Source: JAWLHK01 sp041690355 [NCBI: bacterium] (GTDB lineage Bacteria > J088 > JAWLBW01). Taken from it: DNA of 64,000 nucleotides. This document shows, piece by piece, positions 16,562 to 25,391 of the stretch (the first letter of the stretch is position 1; every line of letters begins with the position of its first letter). The DNA lies in contig JAWLHK010000006.1 of NCBI GenBank assembly GCA_041690355.1, forward strand, positions 124,001-188,000. The letters run 5' to 3'. The position numbers and the translations under genes were made by a program. The notes beneath the pieces were generated by a model. The model searched no databases. It was given only the letters and a program-made list of their open reading frames with translations, and was not told the DNA's origin.

Positions 16562-16682
16562 GGCTCCCGAAGGGAGCCCCGCCGACCGAATCCGCCCGCA
16601 ACCGTTCTGCCATCTCTGCGCAGCGCTGCACGGGCCTCCGCTTCGCGAAGGCGGAGGGGCCAGGCGGGTTGCTCCCGCCTGG
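16562..16682. terminator. Cluster of three hairpins after ectD
   Basis: Perfect stems: GGCTCCC/GGGAGCC (16562-16568, 16572-16578), CCTCCGC/GCGGAGG around the palindrome CTTCGCGAAG (16635-16657), and CCAGGCGGG/CCCGCCTGG (16660-16668, 16674-16682). The last begins 12 bases past the ectD stop on the minus strand. None has a T-tract, so rho-type or REP-like 3'-end protection is as likely as intrinsic termination. The rest of 16475-16693 shows no gene. Confidence 0.5.
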
Positions 16683-16693
16683 GAAAGGCGGTC

Positions 16694-17557
16694 TCACCGT
16701 TCGGCCAGGAACTCCGGGCGGGGATTCGGCGCGGCAAAGGGTTGCACGAGCCGGTTCTCGACGCTGTTGTAGACGAAGAAGACGTTGCTGCGGGGGAAGG
16801 GGCTGATGTTGCTTCCCGAGCCATGCAGCAGGTTGCAGTCGAAGAAGAGCACCGACCCGGCCGGTCCCTTCGGCACCGCGTATCCGTGGGCGTTGATGAG
16901 ACGCGTCAGGCTCTCGTCGTCGGGGACGCCGTACTCCTGCCTGCGCAGCGACGCCCGGTAATGATCGGGGGGCGTGGCGCCGACGCAGGAGACGAAGGTG
17001 CGGTGCGATCCGGGCACGACCATGAGGGCGCCGTTGATGTCGTTGTTTTCGGTCAGCAGAATCGAGCAGCTGATACAGCGCATGCGCGGCATGCCGTCTT
17101 CGGCGTGCCAGGTTTCGAAATCCGAGTGCCAGTAGAACTCCTTGCCGCGGAATCCGGGTTTGTAGTTGATACGCGACTGGTGAACATAGACGTCGCTGTC
17201 GAGCAGCTGGCGCACCGGATCGACAAAGCGCGCATCCCGGCTGAGAGCCTCATAAACGCCGCCGTCGCGGTGGATGCGGAATACGGAGCGGATCTCCCGG
17301 CTCTCGGGTTCGATGACGACCTCGGGGCGATTCTCGTTGTCCGGCCGCGCCTGCAGCCGGCGCAGCTCCTCCAGCAGGGATTGCACTTCGCCCGCGCCGA
17401 GCAGTCCCGGGAGAAACAGGTATCCGTTACGGTCGAAGGATTCAACCTGATCCCGGTCGAGCCGCCCGCCGGCGGGGCCGTAGACGACCGGGTCTTCCCG
17501 CTGGAGCATCATGGGGTGATCGGTGAGGCGGGTCGGATAACTGTCGGTGGCAAGCAT
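16694..17557 (-). CDS. ectD: Ectoine hydroxylase
   Basis: 287 residues from ATG 17557 (MLATDSYPTRLTD). The EctD signature FYWHSDFETWHAEDGMPRM supplies the Fe(II) ligands His and Asp, the third His is in NLLHGSGSN, and the 2-oxoglutarate Arg lies in the following FPRSNVFF. It hydroxylates ectoine to 5-hydroxyectoine using O2 and 2-oxoglutarate. An upstream in-frame ATG at 17614 has no support. AGGAG lies 14 bases before the chosen ATG, with CTG nearer, so the exact start is uncertain. It follows ectC after a 174-base gap, so it may have its own expression level. Confidence 0.93.
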   Translation of the reverse strand: MLATDSYPTRLTDHPMMLQREDPVVYGPAGGRLDRDQVESFDRNGYLFLPGLLGAGEVQSLLEELRRLQARPDNENRPEVVIEPESREIRSVFRIHRDGGVYEALSRDARFVDPVRQLLDSDVYVHQSRINYKPGFRGKEFYWHSDFETWHAEDGMPRMRCISCSILLTENNDINGALMVVPGSHRTFVSCVGATPPDHYRASLRRQEYGVPDDESLTRLINAHGYAVPKGPAGSVLFFDCNLLHGSGSNISPFPRSNVFFVYNSVENRLVQPFAAPNPRPEFLAER

Positions 17558-17731
17558 ACTGGTCAGGGGTTCTCCTTTGGAATGTGGGCGGCCCTTGATC
17601 GGCCGCATGGGCAAATGGGGGAATGTCCAATGCCCGATGCCCGGCTTTCCCCTGGCGAGCAGGGGAAGTCGGGTTCGGTATTTGGTTCTTGTCTGCCGAC
17701 GTCCGCCGTCCGCCGTCTGACGTCCGATCGG
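17558..17731. other. ectC-ectD gap with short GTC-rich repeats
   Basis: 174 bases. About 17695-17735 holds imperfect 7-base units (GTCTGCC, GTCCGCC, GTCTGAC) similar to the other heptamer arrays. No terminator is seen, so read-through from ectC into ectD is possible. Confidence 0.45.
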
Positions 17732-18118
17732 TCAGGCTTCGACGAGCGGATAGACCCCGTCTTCGTCGTGCACCTCGGTTCCCGTCAGGGCCGGGGTGAA
17801 GACGCAGATCATCCGCATGTCGGTCTTGGCGCGAAGCAGGTGCTTCTCGTGGCCGTTCAGGCCGTAGAGGGTTCCGTCGCGGATCGCGTACTTCGTGCCG
17901 TCGGGAACGAGTTCGACCTCGCCCTCGCCGGCAACGCAGTAGACTGCTTCGAGGTGGTTCTTGTACCAGATGAAGGTTTCGGTGCCCGCCCGGATGAGCG
18001 TGTCGTGCATGGAAAAGCCCATGCCGTCCTTGCGCAGCAGCAGCCGGCGGCTTGCCCAGTTGGGGGTATCGACGTCGCGGTCGGTGCCGAGGATCTCGTC
18101 TTTCGTGCGTACGATCAT
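17732..18118 (-). CDS. ectC: L-ectoine synthase
   Basis: 128 residues, exact family length. Starts MIVRTKDEILGTDRDVDTPN at ATG 18118 with GGAGG five to ten bases upstream. The cupin body has the EctC hallmarks GMGFSMHDTLIRAGTETFI, YKNHLEAVYCVAGEGEVE and GTLYGLNGHEKHLLRA. It cyclises N-gamma-acetyl-L-2,4-diaminobutyrate to ectoine. Lies 11 bases after ectB. Confidence 0.96.
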   Translation of the reverse strand: MIVRTKDEILGTDRDVDTPNWASRRLLLRKDGMGFSMHDTLIRAGTETFIWYKNHLEAVYCVAGEGEVELVPDGTKYAIRDGTLYGLNGHEKHLLRAKTDMRMICVFTPALTGTEVHDEDGVYPLVEA

Positions 18119-18129
18119 GGCAATCCTCC

Positions 18130-19431
18130 TTACGCCGGTACCGACTCGGCGGTAAGCCCCTCGGACTCGAGCACCGCTTCGATGCTCTGACGCAGGATGT
18201 CGAACCCCTGGCGCAGCAGGGTGTCGTCGATGACCAGCGCCGGCAGCAGCTTGAAGACCTTGCTCTCGGGCCCGGCCGTCTCGATGATGAGCCCGCGCTC
18301 GAAGGCGGCGTGGCAGATCTTGGCCGACAGTCCGTCGACGGCGCACTCGATCCCCTGGATGAGCCCCCGCCCGCGCACGGTTCCGTGCAGCTCGGGATAG
18401 CGCTTGACGGTGTCGGTCAGAAATTCGCGAACCAGCTCTCCCTTGCGGGCGGTCTCTTCGGCCAGTTCGCCATCCTTCCAGAAGGTATTCAGCGCGGCGG
18501 TCGCCGTGACGAAGGCCGGGTTGTTGCCGCGGAAGGTGCCGTTGTGCTCGCCCGGCTCCCAGAGGTCGTGTTCGGGGCGGATGAGCGTGAGCGCCATGGG
18601 CAGGCCGTAGCCGCTCAGCGACTTCGACAGGCAGATGATGTCGGGGTTGAGCCCGATTTCTTCGAAGCTGAAGAAGGTGCCCGTGCGCCCGCAGCCGACC
18701 TGGATATCGTCGACGATGAGCAGCATGTCGTGGCGGCGGCAGAGCTGTTCGAGCCGGCGCAGCCACTCGGCGCTGGCTACGTTGATGCCCCCCTCGGCCT
18801 GTACCGTCTCGATGATGGCGGCGGCCGGAAAGTCGACGCCGCTGCCCGAGTCGCTCAGCAGGCGATCCATGTATTCGATCGTATCGGTGCCGTCTTCGAA
18901 GTAGCCGTCGAAGGGCATGGTGAGGGCCATGGTCAGGTCGACGCCGGCGCCGCTGCGCTTGAACGCATTGCCGGTGACCGACAGCGAGCCGAGGGTCATG
19001 CCGTGAAAGGCGTTCGTGAACGAGAGCATTTTGCTGCGGCCGGTGATCTTACGGGCCAGCTTCATGGCCGCTTCGACGGCGTTCGTACCCGTCGGGCCCG
19101 GAAACTGAAGCTTGTACTGCATGTCCCGGGGCTGAAGGATGACCTTCTGAAACGTCTCGATGAACGCCCGCTTGGCCGAGGTGGCCATGTCGAGCGCATG
19201 CGTGATGCCGTCTTCCTGGATGTAACGGAGGAGGGCATCCTTGAGAACCGGGTGGTTGTGGCCGTAGTTCAGGGCGCCGGCGCCGGCGAAGAAGTCGATG
19301 TATTCGCGGCCTTCTTCGTCGACGAGCCAGCAACCGCGCGAGGTCTTGAATACCGTGGGAAACGAGCGGCAGTACCCTCGAACGTTCGACTCGAACGTCT
19401 CGAAGGTGGTCGTACTGTTGCTATCCGTCAT
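18130..19431 (-). CDS. ectB: Diaminobutyrate-2-oxoglutarate transaminase
   Basis: 433 residues from ATG 19431, chosen because GGAG lies about nine bases upstream; ATG 19446 would add five residues and has no ribosome site. Class III PLP aminotransferase: [42 protein letters not shown] and the lysine in [10 protein letters not shown]. It converts aspartate semialdehyde and glutamate to L-2,4-diaminobutyrate. The start overlaps the ectA 3' end, indicating translational coupling. Confidence 0.96.
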   Translation of the reverse strand: MTDSNSTTTFETFESNVRGYCRSFPTVFKTSRGCWLVDEEGREYIDFFAGAGALNYGHNHPVLKDALLRYIQEDGITHALDMATSAKRAFIETFQKVILQPRDMQYKLQFPGPTGTNAVEAAMKLARKITGRSKMLSFTNAFHGMTLGSLSVTGNAFKRSGAGVDLTMALTMPFDGYFEDGTDTIEYMDRLLSDSGSGVDFPAAAIIETVQAEGGINVASAEWLRRLEQLCRRHDMLLIVDDIQVGCGRTGTFFSFEEIGLNPDIICLSKSLSGYGLPMALTLIRPEHDLWEPGEHNGTFRGNNPAFVTATAALNTFWKDGELAEETARKGELVREFLTDTVKRYPELHGTVRGRGLIQGIECAVDGLSAKICHAAFERGLIIETAGPESKVFKLLPALVIDDTLLRQGFDILRQSIEAVLESEGLTAESVPA

Positions 19432-19993
19432 CTGAGTTTTCTCCATTCAACAGGTTGGGTCCGGTTCCCCTCTGGAGGGGACCGATGCGGAGCAGGCGCT
19501 CCGCTTCATGCGTGCCTTCAGGCGGAAAATGGTCGCTCGTGTACCCGTCCGATTCCACCACGGTCGCGCCGTGGCGCCGGGCAAAGGCGTGGAAAAGGGC
19601 GCGCGAGGGCCCGTTCGACGGCGTGACCGTCGTCTCGAGGTACCGGGCGGCGGCGTGGGCGGGCAGGGTGAGCAGAAAATCGAGCATGCGCCCGGCGACC
19701 CCCTGGCCGCGCACCGCCTCGCTCGTCGTGACCTGCCAGACGAAGAGCACGTCGGGCTTGCGGGGCGGGGTCCAAGCGGTCACGAACCCGACCGGTTCGC
19801 CCTGTTGCTCGGCGATCACGCTGGTGTGGCCGTGGTGGTCGGCCAGGAGCAGATAGCTGTAGGGGGAATTCAGATCGAGGACTTTCGAGTCGCGGGCGAG
19901 GCGCCAGAGAGCGGCGCCATCGGACAAGGTCGGGGTGCGGAGCTCGACCGGAAAAATCGTTCCCGGGAGCCGGTTGGGCGCTGAGGCTTTCAT
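19421..19993 (-). CDS. ectA: L-2,4-diaminobutyrate acetyltransferase
   Basis: 190 residues, GNAT fold. The N-terminal [20 protein letters not shown] and [10 protein letters not shown] are EctA-specific. The acetyl-CoA loop is [11 protein letters not shown], and the C-terminal [19 protein letters not shown] completes the match. It makes N-gamma-acetyl-diaminobutyrate. First gene of ectABC(D). No aspartokinase (ask_ect) or MarR-type ectR gene is adjacent, which is a difference from many halophile operons. Confidence 0.95.
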   Translation of the reverse strand: MKASAPNRLPGTIFPVELRTPTLSDGAALWRLARDSKVLDLNSPYSYLLLADHHGHTSVIAEQQGEPVGFVTAWTPPRKPDVLFVWQVTTSEAVRGQGVAGRMLDFLLTLPAHAAARYLETTVTPSNGPSRALFHAFARRHGATVVESDGYTSDHFPPEGTHEAERLLRIGPLQRGTGPNLLNGENSDDG

Positions 19994-20070
19994 CAGTGGT
20001 CAGGCGGTCTGGATGGCCGGCGAGGCAGAAGGCTTCGAACCGGCTCCCCCTATCCTAACATGATTGAATC

Positions 20071-20131
20071 TCGCGTTTCACGCGAAGGTCCGCGAAAAAG
20101 TATGCGGATTTGTTATGAAATCTTGATTTCA
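20071..20131. promoter_or_regulatory. Two perfect inverted repeats upstream of ectA
   Basis: TCGCGT-TTC-ACGCGA (20071-20085) and TGAAATC-TT-GATTTCA (20116-20131) lie about 80 and 125 bases before ectA in the most AT-rich stretch of a 494-base gap. The second has the size of a dimeric repressor site. With no local ectR, a distant MarR- or GntR-type regulator may act here (inference). No clear -35/-10 pair is seen; TAGGAT on the minus strand near 20053-20058 is a weak -10 candidate. Confidence 0.5.
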
Positions 20132-20150
20132 AACTTTGGTTGAAGGGCGA

Positions 20151-20490
20151 AGGTTCCCCGAGAGGGTCAGTGATTCTGGGCCCTTACGGGGCGAAAGTTC
20201 GGGGAGATTGTAGGGGTGCCGTGAAGCGACTATTTTGTGGAAATAAGCGAAAAAAGTTAGTGGCTGGGCGCTGGTCGCTGGGCGCTGGGTTGCGAGCATG
20301 GTGACTGGGGAGCAGCTTTGTGCGCCCCCTCGCTGTCGCGTCCACTCCGTTCCCGCCGTCAGCTCGGGACGAACGGGGGGGGAGTCAAGCGCCGAGCGCC
20401 AAGCGCTGAGCACCGAGGATGCACGACTCCGGAAATTGGCCCTTGCGCCCTTGCCGAAATCGTCAATCGTAAATCGTCAATCGTAAATTA
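20151..20490. repeat. Repeat-rich gap between ectA and pepN
   Basis: It contains GCGCTGG/TCGCTGG heptamers (about 20260-20290), their inverted relatives (about 20393-20418), and TTGACGATT-type heptamers on the minus strand (20457-20490) that touch the pepN stop codon. A diverged unit of the 39-bp array family (GGTTCCCCGAGAGGGTCAG and following) may be present near 20152-20190. No gene is evident. Confidence 0.6.
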
Positions 20491-23121
20491 TAGAAGGCGC
20501 CCCAGCAGGTCCGTACATTCCCTGGACGTCAGTTTCCCATCCAAGGTTCTCAGGGCCGCTTCGGCCTGCGCCTTGCGGTCGCCGGCCAGGCGCCTCCACG
20601 ACTCGAAAGCGCCCAGCAGGCGGGCCGCCACCTGGGCGTTGATCTTCTCCTGCGCCGGAAGCCGCTCGGCCAGCAGCCGGTACCCCTCGCCGTCGGCGCG
20701 GTGGAAGGCCGTCGGGTTCATGCGCGAAAAGGTGCCCAGAACGGCCCGGACACGGTTCGGGTTCGTCGGCAGCCACCAGGGGGAGTCGAGGAGCGCCCGC
20801 ACGTCGCCCAGGGCATCGGGGTGCGGACGGGTCGCCACCAGGCCGAGCCACTTGTCGGTGACCAGCGGGTCATCCCGATACCGCTCGCGGAAGGTCTGAA
20901 GCGCCGTCTCCTTGCCGGGCGCGTCGAAGCGCACGAGGGCCCCGAGGGCGGCGATCCGGTCGGTCATGGTCTGCGCCGCCTCGAACTGGGCCTGCGCGGG
21001 GGCCGGGTCGAGGCGCGCCATCCACCCCAGGCAGGCGTTCCGCAAGGCGCGGGCGGCCATGGCGGGTCCCTCCAGTCCCCCGGCCGCCGCATCAGCCAAG
21101 GCCGCGTACCGTCGCGCCAGCCGTTCCGCGTGCGTCGCCGCCAGCTCGTGCAGCAGGCGCTCGCGTCCGCCGAGCAGGTCATCGACATCGATGACGGGGG
21201 CCATCTCGGCCAGCGTCTCGAAGCCGGGCAGGTTCAGGCATTCCGCCACGAAATGCGGATCGGCATCCGGATCGTCCAGCAGGTTCCCCACGGCGGCCGA
21301 AAGGGCTTGGCGCGCCTCGGCATCCTGCTCGAAGCGGTGCAGCAGGATGCCCACGACCAGCCGCTGCAGGGCCTCCCAGCGGTTGAAGGAGTCGCCATCG
21401 ATGGCCGCGAGCCGCCCCAGATCGGCGGGCGAATAGGGAAAGTCGACCTTCACCGGCGCCCCGAACCCCTGGTTGAACGAGGGGAGGGGACGTTCCCAAA
21501 GTCCCTCGAAGCGCAGCGTGCGCGACTCGTCGACCAGCTCGAAGAGCATCTGCCCGTTCCCCTCGTCCCTGACCGGCGCCTCGGCCGGCGGTACGGTCAG
21601 CGGCGCCCCCTCGGTTCCATAGAGACAGAAGCGCAGGGGAACCGTGACCGGCAGCTTCTCGGGCTGGCTGGGGGTCGGCGGCGTCGACTGCGTGAGGGTC
21701 AGCGTGTAAGTCCCCCGTTCGGCGTCCCAGGCCTCGGTGATGCGCACCTCGGGGGTGCCGGCCTGGCGGTACCAGCGGGCGAAGTGCTCGAGGCCGCGTC
21801 CCGAGGCCGCCGCCAGGGCCGCGAGAAAATCCTCGACCGTGGCGGCGCGGCCGTCGTTGTCGGCAAAGTACTTGTCGCATCCGCGGCGGAAGGTCTCTTC
21901 GCCCAGAAGCGTGTGCAGCATGCGCACCAGCTCGGCCCCCTTTTCGTAGACGGTGGCCGTATAGAAGTTGTTGATCTCGCGGTAGGAGTCGGGGCGCACG
22001 GGGTGGGCGAGGGCGCCGGCATCCTCGGCGAACTGGCGCGCGCGCAGCTGGCGCACGTCCTCGATGCGCTTGACGGCCCGCGAGTGCAGATCCGACGTGA
22101 ACTCCTGGTCGCGGAAGACGGTGAACCCCTCCTTCAGCGACAGCTGGAACCATTCGCGCAGCGTCACGCGGTTGCCCGACCAGTTGTGGAAGTATTCGTG
22201 GCCGATGACCGCCTCGATGGCAAGGTAGTCGTGGTCGGTAGCCGTGTCGGTGTCGGCGAGCACGTAGCGGGCGTTGAAGACGTTCAGCCCCTTGTTCTCC
22301 ATGGCCCCCATGGTGAAGTCCTGCACGGCGACCAGATTGTAGACGTCGAGATCGTAGAAGCGGCCGAAGCGCTGCTCGTCCCAGCGCAGCGAACGCTCGA
22401 GGGCGCCGAGGGCATAGTCGCAGCGGGGGATGTCGTTCGGCGCCGCCCAGATCGCGAGGCGCACCGTGCGCCCCTCGCCGGTGGTCACGTCCTTGTGCAC
22501 GTTCTCGAGGCGGCCGGCGACGACGGCGAAGAGATAGGCCGGGGTCGGATGCGGATTTTCCCAGACCGCCTCATGACGCCCGCCATCAATCTTCCGCACG
22601 CCGTGGGGATTGCCGTTCCCGAGGAGCACGGGGAACTGGTCAGCGTCGGCGCGCAGCGTGATCTTCCACGTCGGCATGACGTCGGGGCGGTCCTGGAAGA
22701 AGGTGATCCGGCGGAAGCCTTCGGCCTCGCACTGCGTGATGAGCAGGCCGCGGCTGGCGTACAGCCCTTCGAGCTGCGTGTTCTTTTCGGGGTGGATGCG
22801 GACGCGCGTCTCGACGACGCACGCCCCCGTCAGCCCCTCGATCGTCAGCCCGCCTTCGGTCTGGCGGTAGCGATCGGCCGCGAGCGGCTTTCCGTCGATC
22901 TGCAGTGACAGCAGCTCGAGCCCTTCGCCGTCGAGCACCAGCGGCCCCGGGTTTTCTGCGTTGGGCTCCACGTGCAGGCGGGCGGTCACTTCGGTGGCGG
23001 CGGGGTCCAGGTCAAATTCCACCTCGGCCCGGCGGATCACCCAGGCGGGGGGGCGGTAGTCGCTGAGGAAAATCTGGGTCGGTGCGGATGGGGTCGAACC
23101 GGTGTTGTCGAGCTTGGGCAT
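20488..23121 (-). CDS. pepN: Aminopeptidase N, M1 family
   Basis: 877 residues, the length of the E. coli PepN class. The zinc site is HEYFHNW (His308, Glu309, His312) with the third ligand Glu331 in LSLKEGFTVF; the substrate exopeptidase motif GAMENKGLN is at 272-280. The N-terminal beta domain, Ig-like domain (DUF3458) and C-terminal helical domain are all recognisable, so the gene looks intact. It is a cytoplasmic broad-specificity aminopeptidase used in peptide turnover. The stop codon abuts a heptamer array; upstream is divergent accessory DNA. Confidence 0.95.
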   Translation of the reverse strand: MPKLDNTGSTPSAPTQIFLSDYRPPAWVIRRAEVEFDLDPAATEVTARLHVEPNAENPGPLVLDGEGLELLSLQIDGKPLAADRYRQTEGGLTIEGLTGACVVETRVRIHPEKNTQLEGLYASRGLLITQCEAEGFRRITFFQDRPDVMPTWKITLRADADQFPVLLGNGNPHGVRKIDGGRHEAVWENPHPTPAYLFAVVAGRLENVHKDVTTGEGRTVRLAIWAAPNDIPRCDYALGALERSLRWDEQRFGRFYDLDVYNLVAVQDFTMGAMENKGLNVFNARYVLADTDTATDHDYLAIEAVIGHEYFHNWSGNRVTLREWFQLSLKEGFTVFRDQEFTSDLHSRAVKRIEDVRQLRARQFAEDAGALAHPVRPDSYREINNFYTATVYEKGAELVRMLHTLLGEETFRRGCDKYFADNDGRAATVEDFLAALAAASGRGLEHFARWYRQAGTPEVRITEAWDAERGTYTLTLTQSTPPTPSQPEKLPVTVPLRFCLYGTEGAPLTVPPAEAPVRDEGNGQMLFELVDESRTLRFEGLWERPLPSFNQGFGAPVKVDFPYSPADLGRLAAIDGDSFNRWEALQRLVVGILLHRFEQDAEARQALSAAVGNLLDDPDADPHFVAECLNLPGFETLAEMAPVIDVDDLLGGRERLLHELAATHAERLARRYAALADAAAGGLEGPAMAARALRNACLGWMARLDPAPAQAQFEAAQTMTDRIAALGALVRFDAPGKETALQTFRERYRDDPLVTDKWLGLVATRPHPDALGDVRALLDSPWWLPTNPNRVRAVLGTFSRMNPTAFHRADGEGYRLLAERLPAQEKINAQVAARLLGAFESWRRLAGDRKAQAEAALRTLDGKLTSRECTDLLGRLL

Positions 23122-23307
23122 GGGGAGCTTCCGGAGGGAACAGGGGAGTAAAGGGGATCTTTTTATGCTAGCACAGCGAAGGGCACCTCACCCCCGTCGC
23201 CGCTTGGGGCGGCGTCGGCCCCTCTCCTTCGTAAGGAGAGGGGATGGGTTCCCCACCGGGGCCGCTTCCGTGTTCGTTGATTCCTTTGTTCCTGCCGTTT
23301 CCTCCCG

Positions 23308-23600
23308 ATCCCCGAAGGGACCGACGTTCTGCCCGGTTCCGATTGGCTCCCCGGAGGGACCGACGTTCTGCCCGGTTCCGATTGGCTCCCCGGAGGGACC
23401 AACGTTCTGCCCGGTTCCTTTTGGAGTCACGAAGGGACCTAACGTTCTGCCCGGTTCCTTCCGAGCCCTGAAGGGGCGACGGCCTTCTGCCCAGGGCAGG
23501 GCCCTGGGTTGCGGGAAGGGGCTCCCCTGTGTTTTCTTTTGCCCTTCCCGCGAGCGTCTGCGAGCAGAGCCGCTTCCGGGGCCTCTCAGACCGCAGAAGG
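23308..23600 (+). repeat. 39-bp tandem-repeat array A with terminal hairpin/terminator cassette
   Basis: Units of about 39 bases, core CCGGAGGGACCGACG then TTCTGCCCGGTTCC, occur four times (two at 23341-23379 and 23380-23418 differ by one base). The array ends in a cassette: nested palindromes around CTGCCCAGGGCAGGGCCC, then AGGGG-CT-CCCCT followed by a T-rich tract, then CCCGCGAGCGTCTGCGAGC. The same cassette ends arrays B and C. The rest of the pepN-phd gap (23122-23675) shows no gene I would support. Confidence 0.85.
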
Positions 23601-23640
23601 CGGAATATTCGCCGAGGGAAGGTGTCTGCTTTCCGTGGTT

Positions 23641-23669
23641 TTGCGACAGAGTGCTACATATGCTACGCT
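23641..23669 (+). promoter_or_regulatory. Leaderless promoter of the phd/vapC module
   Basis: TTGCGA (23641-23646), 17 bases, then extended -10 TGC-TACGCT (23664-23669). The ATG at 23676 is six bases beyond, so transcription should start at the start codon. The direct repeat TGCTAC-ATA-TGCTAC overlaps the -10, a plausible site for antitoxin autoregulation. Confidence 0.55.
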
Positions 23670-23675
23670 TTTCTC

Positions 23676-23945
23676 ATGAGCCGCTTCATCACGCAACGGG
23701 AGTTCCGCAACCAGTCCGCCGCGGTTCTGCGCGAGGTGCAGGCCGGCGAAACCCTCATCGTGACCCGCAACGGCACGCCCGTGGCCGAGCTGCGGCCGAT
23801 TCAGCCGCGCCGCTTTGTTCCCCGGGCGACCCTTGCCGCCGCCGGGGCAAAGGCGCCGTGCATCGACGCCGCACAGTTCTTCACGGATCTGGAGCGCGTG
23901 GTTGACCAGGGTATCGTTCGGGAGACCGATGACGGAGCCGACTGA
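23676..23945 (+). CDS. Phd/YefM-family antitoxin
   Basis: 89 residues. The Phd/YefM N-terminal DNA-binding part is clear: FITQREFRNQSAAVLREVQAG, then ETLIVTRNGTPVAELRP. The C-terminal half is the toxin-neutralising, probably flexible segment. It overlaps the PIN-domain toxin gene by 17 bases and is transcribed first, the usual order for this system. Confidence 0.9.
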   Translation: MSRFITQREFRNQSAAVLREVQAGETLIVTRNGTPVAELRPIQPRRFVPRATLAAAGAKAPCIDAAQFFTDLERVVDQGIVRETDDGAD

Positions 23946-24339
23946 GCCGAGGCGGGGGCTGCTCGACACCTCGGTCGTGATTGACCTGCATGTCATCGAC
24001 CCGAGCCGGCTGCCCGACGAATCCAGCATCGCCGCCGTGACCCTCGCCGAGCTCGCGGCCGGGCCCCATGCGGCACAGACCGACGACGAACGCGCGAGAC
24101 GGCAGGATCGCCTGCAGTGGGCGGCCGCCACTTGGGATCCGCTGCCGTTCGACGCCGACGTCGCGCGCGTCTACGGCCGCATCTTCGCCGCCGTGAAAGC
24201 CGCAGGCCGCACGACCCGGCCGCGCCTGGCCGATCTCTTCATCGCCGCGACGGCCGCCGCGCACGGCCTCTCCTTGTACACCCGCAACCCTGGCGACTTC
24301 GTGGGGCTCGAGTCCCTTGTGGATGTGCGGGCGGTGTGA
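23929..24339 (+). CDS. VapC-type PIN-domain ribonuclease toxin
   Basis: 136 residues. PIN acidic residues are present: GLLDTSVVID (first Asp), TLAELAAGP (Glu), ADLFIAATA (Asp) and NPGDFVGL (last Asp). VapC toxins cut tRNA or rRNA and are silenced by the paired antitoxin. ATG 23929 is used because it gives the family N-terminus directly before LLDTS. A heptamer repeat array begins at the stop codon. Confidence 0.92.
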   Translation: MTEPTEPRRGLLDTSVVIDLHVIDPSRLPDESSIAAVTLAELAAGPHAAQTDDERARRQDRLQWAAATWDPLPFDADVARVYGRIFAAVKAAGRTTRPRLADLFIAATAAAHGLSLYTRNPGDFVGLESLVDVRAV

Positions 24340-24400
24340 GGTCGTCGGTCGTCAGTCCAGTTGTAAGTCATCAGTCATCGTTTTCTGTCAGTACGTCGCC
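24339..24400. repeat. Heptanucleotide repeats after vapC
   Basis: GGTCGTC, GGTCGTC, AGTCCAG and AGTCATC-type units begin directly at the vapC stop codon and run to the MNT promoter. Confidence 0.65.
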
Positions 24401-24425
24401 GCATCCGACACACCGTATGGTCACG

Positions 24426-24434
24426 TGCTATGAT
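24426..24434 (+). promoter_or_regulatory. Extended -10 (TGCTATGAT) of the MNT/HEPN module
   Basis: TGC-TATGAT lies seven bases before ATG 24442, so an initiation near this ATG would be leaderless. The nearest -35 candidate is weak (CCGACA, 24405-24410), as is tolerated for extended -10 promoters. Confidence 0.45.
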
Positions 24435-24441
24435 GCAAACG

Positions 24442-24753
24442 ATGCTCGCACCACGCAAAGAAGACGTAATCGCCATTCTCAGGGCGCATGAGGCCGAAAT
24501 CCGGTCGCTGGGGATCGACCGATTGGCGCTGTTCGGTTCGACGGCTGCCGGGCAGGCAAGAGCCGAGAGCGATGTGGATGTGCTGGTGGAGTTCCGTACC
24601 GGGACGAAGACCTACGATCGATTCCTTGCGCTCGGCGATCTTCTCGAAAAGCTTCTGGGACATCGAGTAGAAATCGTCACGCGTGAGTCGCTGAGCCCGC
24701 ACCTCGGTCCACACATCCTCGCCACGGCCTTCGATGTCCTTGTCCCGGCGTGA
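24442..24753 (+). CDS. MNT-type nucleotidyltransferase antitoxin (MntA-like)
   Basis: 103 residues from ATG 24442 (ATGs at 24430 and 24433 are alternatives). The minimal nucleotidyltransferase signature GSX10DXD is present as [20 protein letters not shown]. In MntA/HepT systems this enzyme AMPylates a tyrosine of the HEPN toxin and so neutralises it. The next gene overlaps by 20 bases and is the expected HEPN partner. Confidence 0.88.
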   Translation: MLAPRKEDVIAILRAHEAEIRSLGIDRLALFGSTAAGQARAESDVDVLVEFRTGTKTYDRFLALGDLLEKLLGHRVEIVTRESLSPHLGPHILATAFDVLVPA

Positions 24754-25168
24754 GTTATTCGCGCACATGCTCGACGAGGCCGACTACCTGCTCACCGAGG
24801 CAGCCTCGCGCACCCAGGATGCCTTTCTGGCAGATCCCACACTGCGACGTGCGTTTGTCCGCAGTCTGGAGATCATTGGCGAGGCCGCCAAACGAGTCCC
24901 GCCAGAGACGCGCGAGAAGTTTCCGGATATCGAGTGGCGGGCGATGACCGGGATGCGTGATCGCCTGATTCACGGCTATTTCGGCGTCGACTACGAGATT
25001 GTGTGGGATGTCGTGCGCAACAAGATCCCGGCGCTACGTGTGCAGCTGCTCGACGCGTTTCTGCAGAAGTGGAATAGCTCTTCCGAACTTCCAGGGGAAG
25101 GAGCGTCCTGCCCGGTCCTTCCGAGCCCTGAAGACCCGTCGCTCTGCCCGGTACCTTCCGAGTCCTGA
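24734..25168 (+). CDS. HEPN-domain ribonuclease toxin (HepT-like, DUF86)
   Basis: 144 residues. Residues 1 to about 115 are a DUF86/HepT domain with the RX4HXY motif in [11 protein letters not shown] near residue 80, containing the RNase Arg/His and the target tyrosine. The last about 25 residues (from [10 protein letters not shown] on) are translated from the start of repeat array B, so the natural stop has been lost or displaced by the repeat. Paired with the overlapping MNT gene. Confidence 0.87.
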   Translation: MSLSRRELFAHMLDEADYLLTEAASRTQDAFLADPTLRRAFVRSLEIIGEAAKRVPPETREKFPDIEWRAMTGMRDRLIHGYFGVDYEIVWDVVRNKIPALRVQLLDAFLQKWNSSSELPGEGASCPVLPSPEDPSLCPVPSES

Positions 25169-25335
25169 AGCGACCCGTGGCTCTGCCCGGTTCCATTGGA
25201 GCCCTGAAGGGGCGACGGCTTTCTGCCCAGGGCAGGGCCCTGGGTTGCGGGAGAGGCAACTCTCCTGTTTTTTTCTTTGGCCCTTCCCGCGAGCGTCTGC
25301 GAGCAGCGCCGCCTCTCGGGCGCCTCAGCGGCAGC
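25085..25335 (+). repeat. 39-bp tandem-repeat array B with terminator cassette
   Basis: About three units of the array A type (CTGCCCGGTACC and CTGCCCGGTTCC cores) are followed by the shared cassette. Here the hairpin is GGAGAG-GCAA-CTCTCC followed by seven T, a good intrinsic terminator, while array A has a different stem sequence at the same place. It begins inside the HEPN reading frame. Confidence 0.85.
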
Positions 25336-25391
25336 GACATGGGGAATCGGCTGGACAGCCCTTGTCCCGCCGGGCGATGATAATGGCCCGC

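Noticed and set aside
16190-18190. Very long + strand frame opposite ectD and ectC
   Set aside because: It is antisense to well-supported ect genes and has no recognisable motif.
23308-23458. Possible CRISPR array (regular 39-bp units)
   Set aside because: The units are directly adjacent without unique spacers, and no cas gene is in the window.
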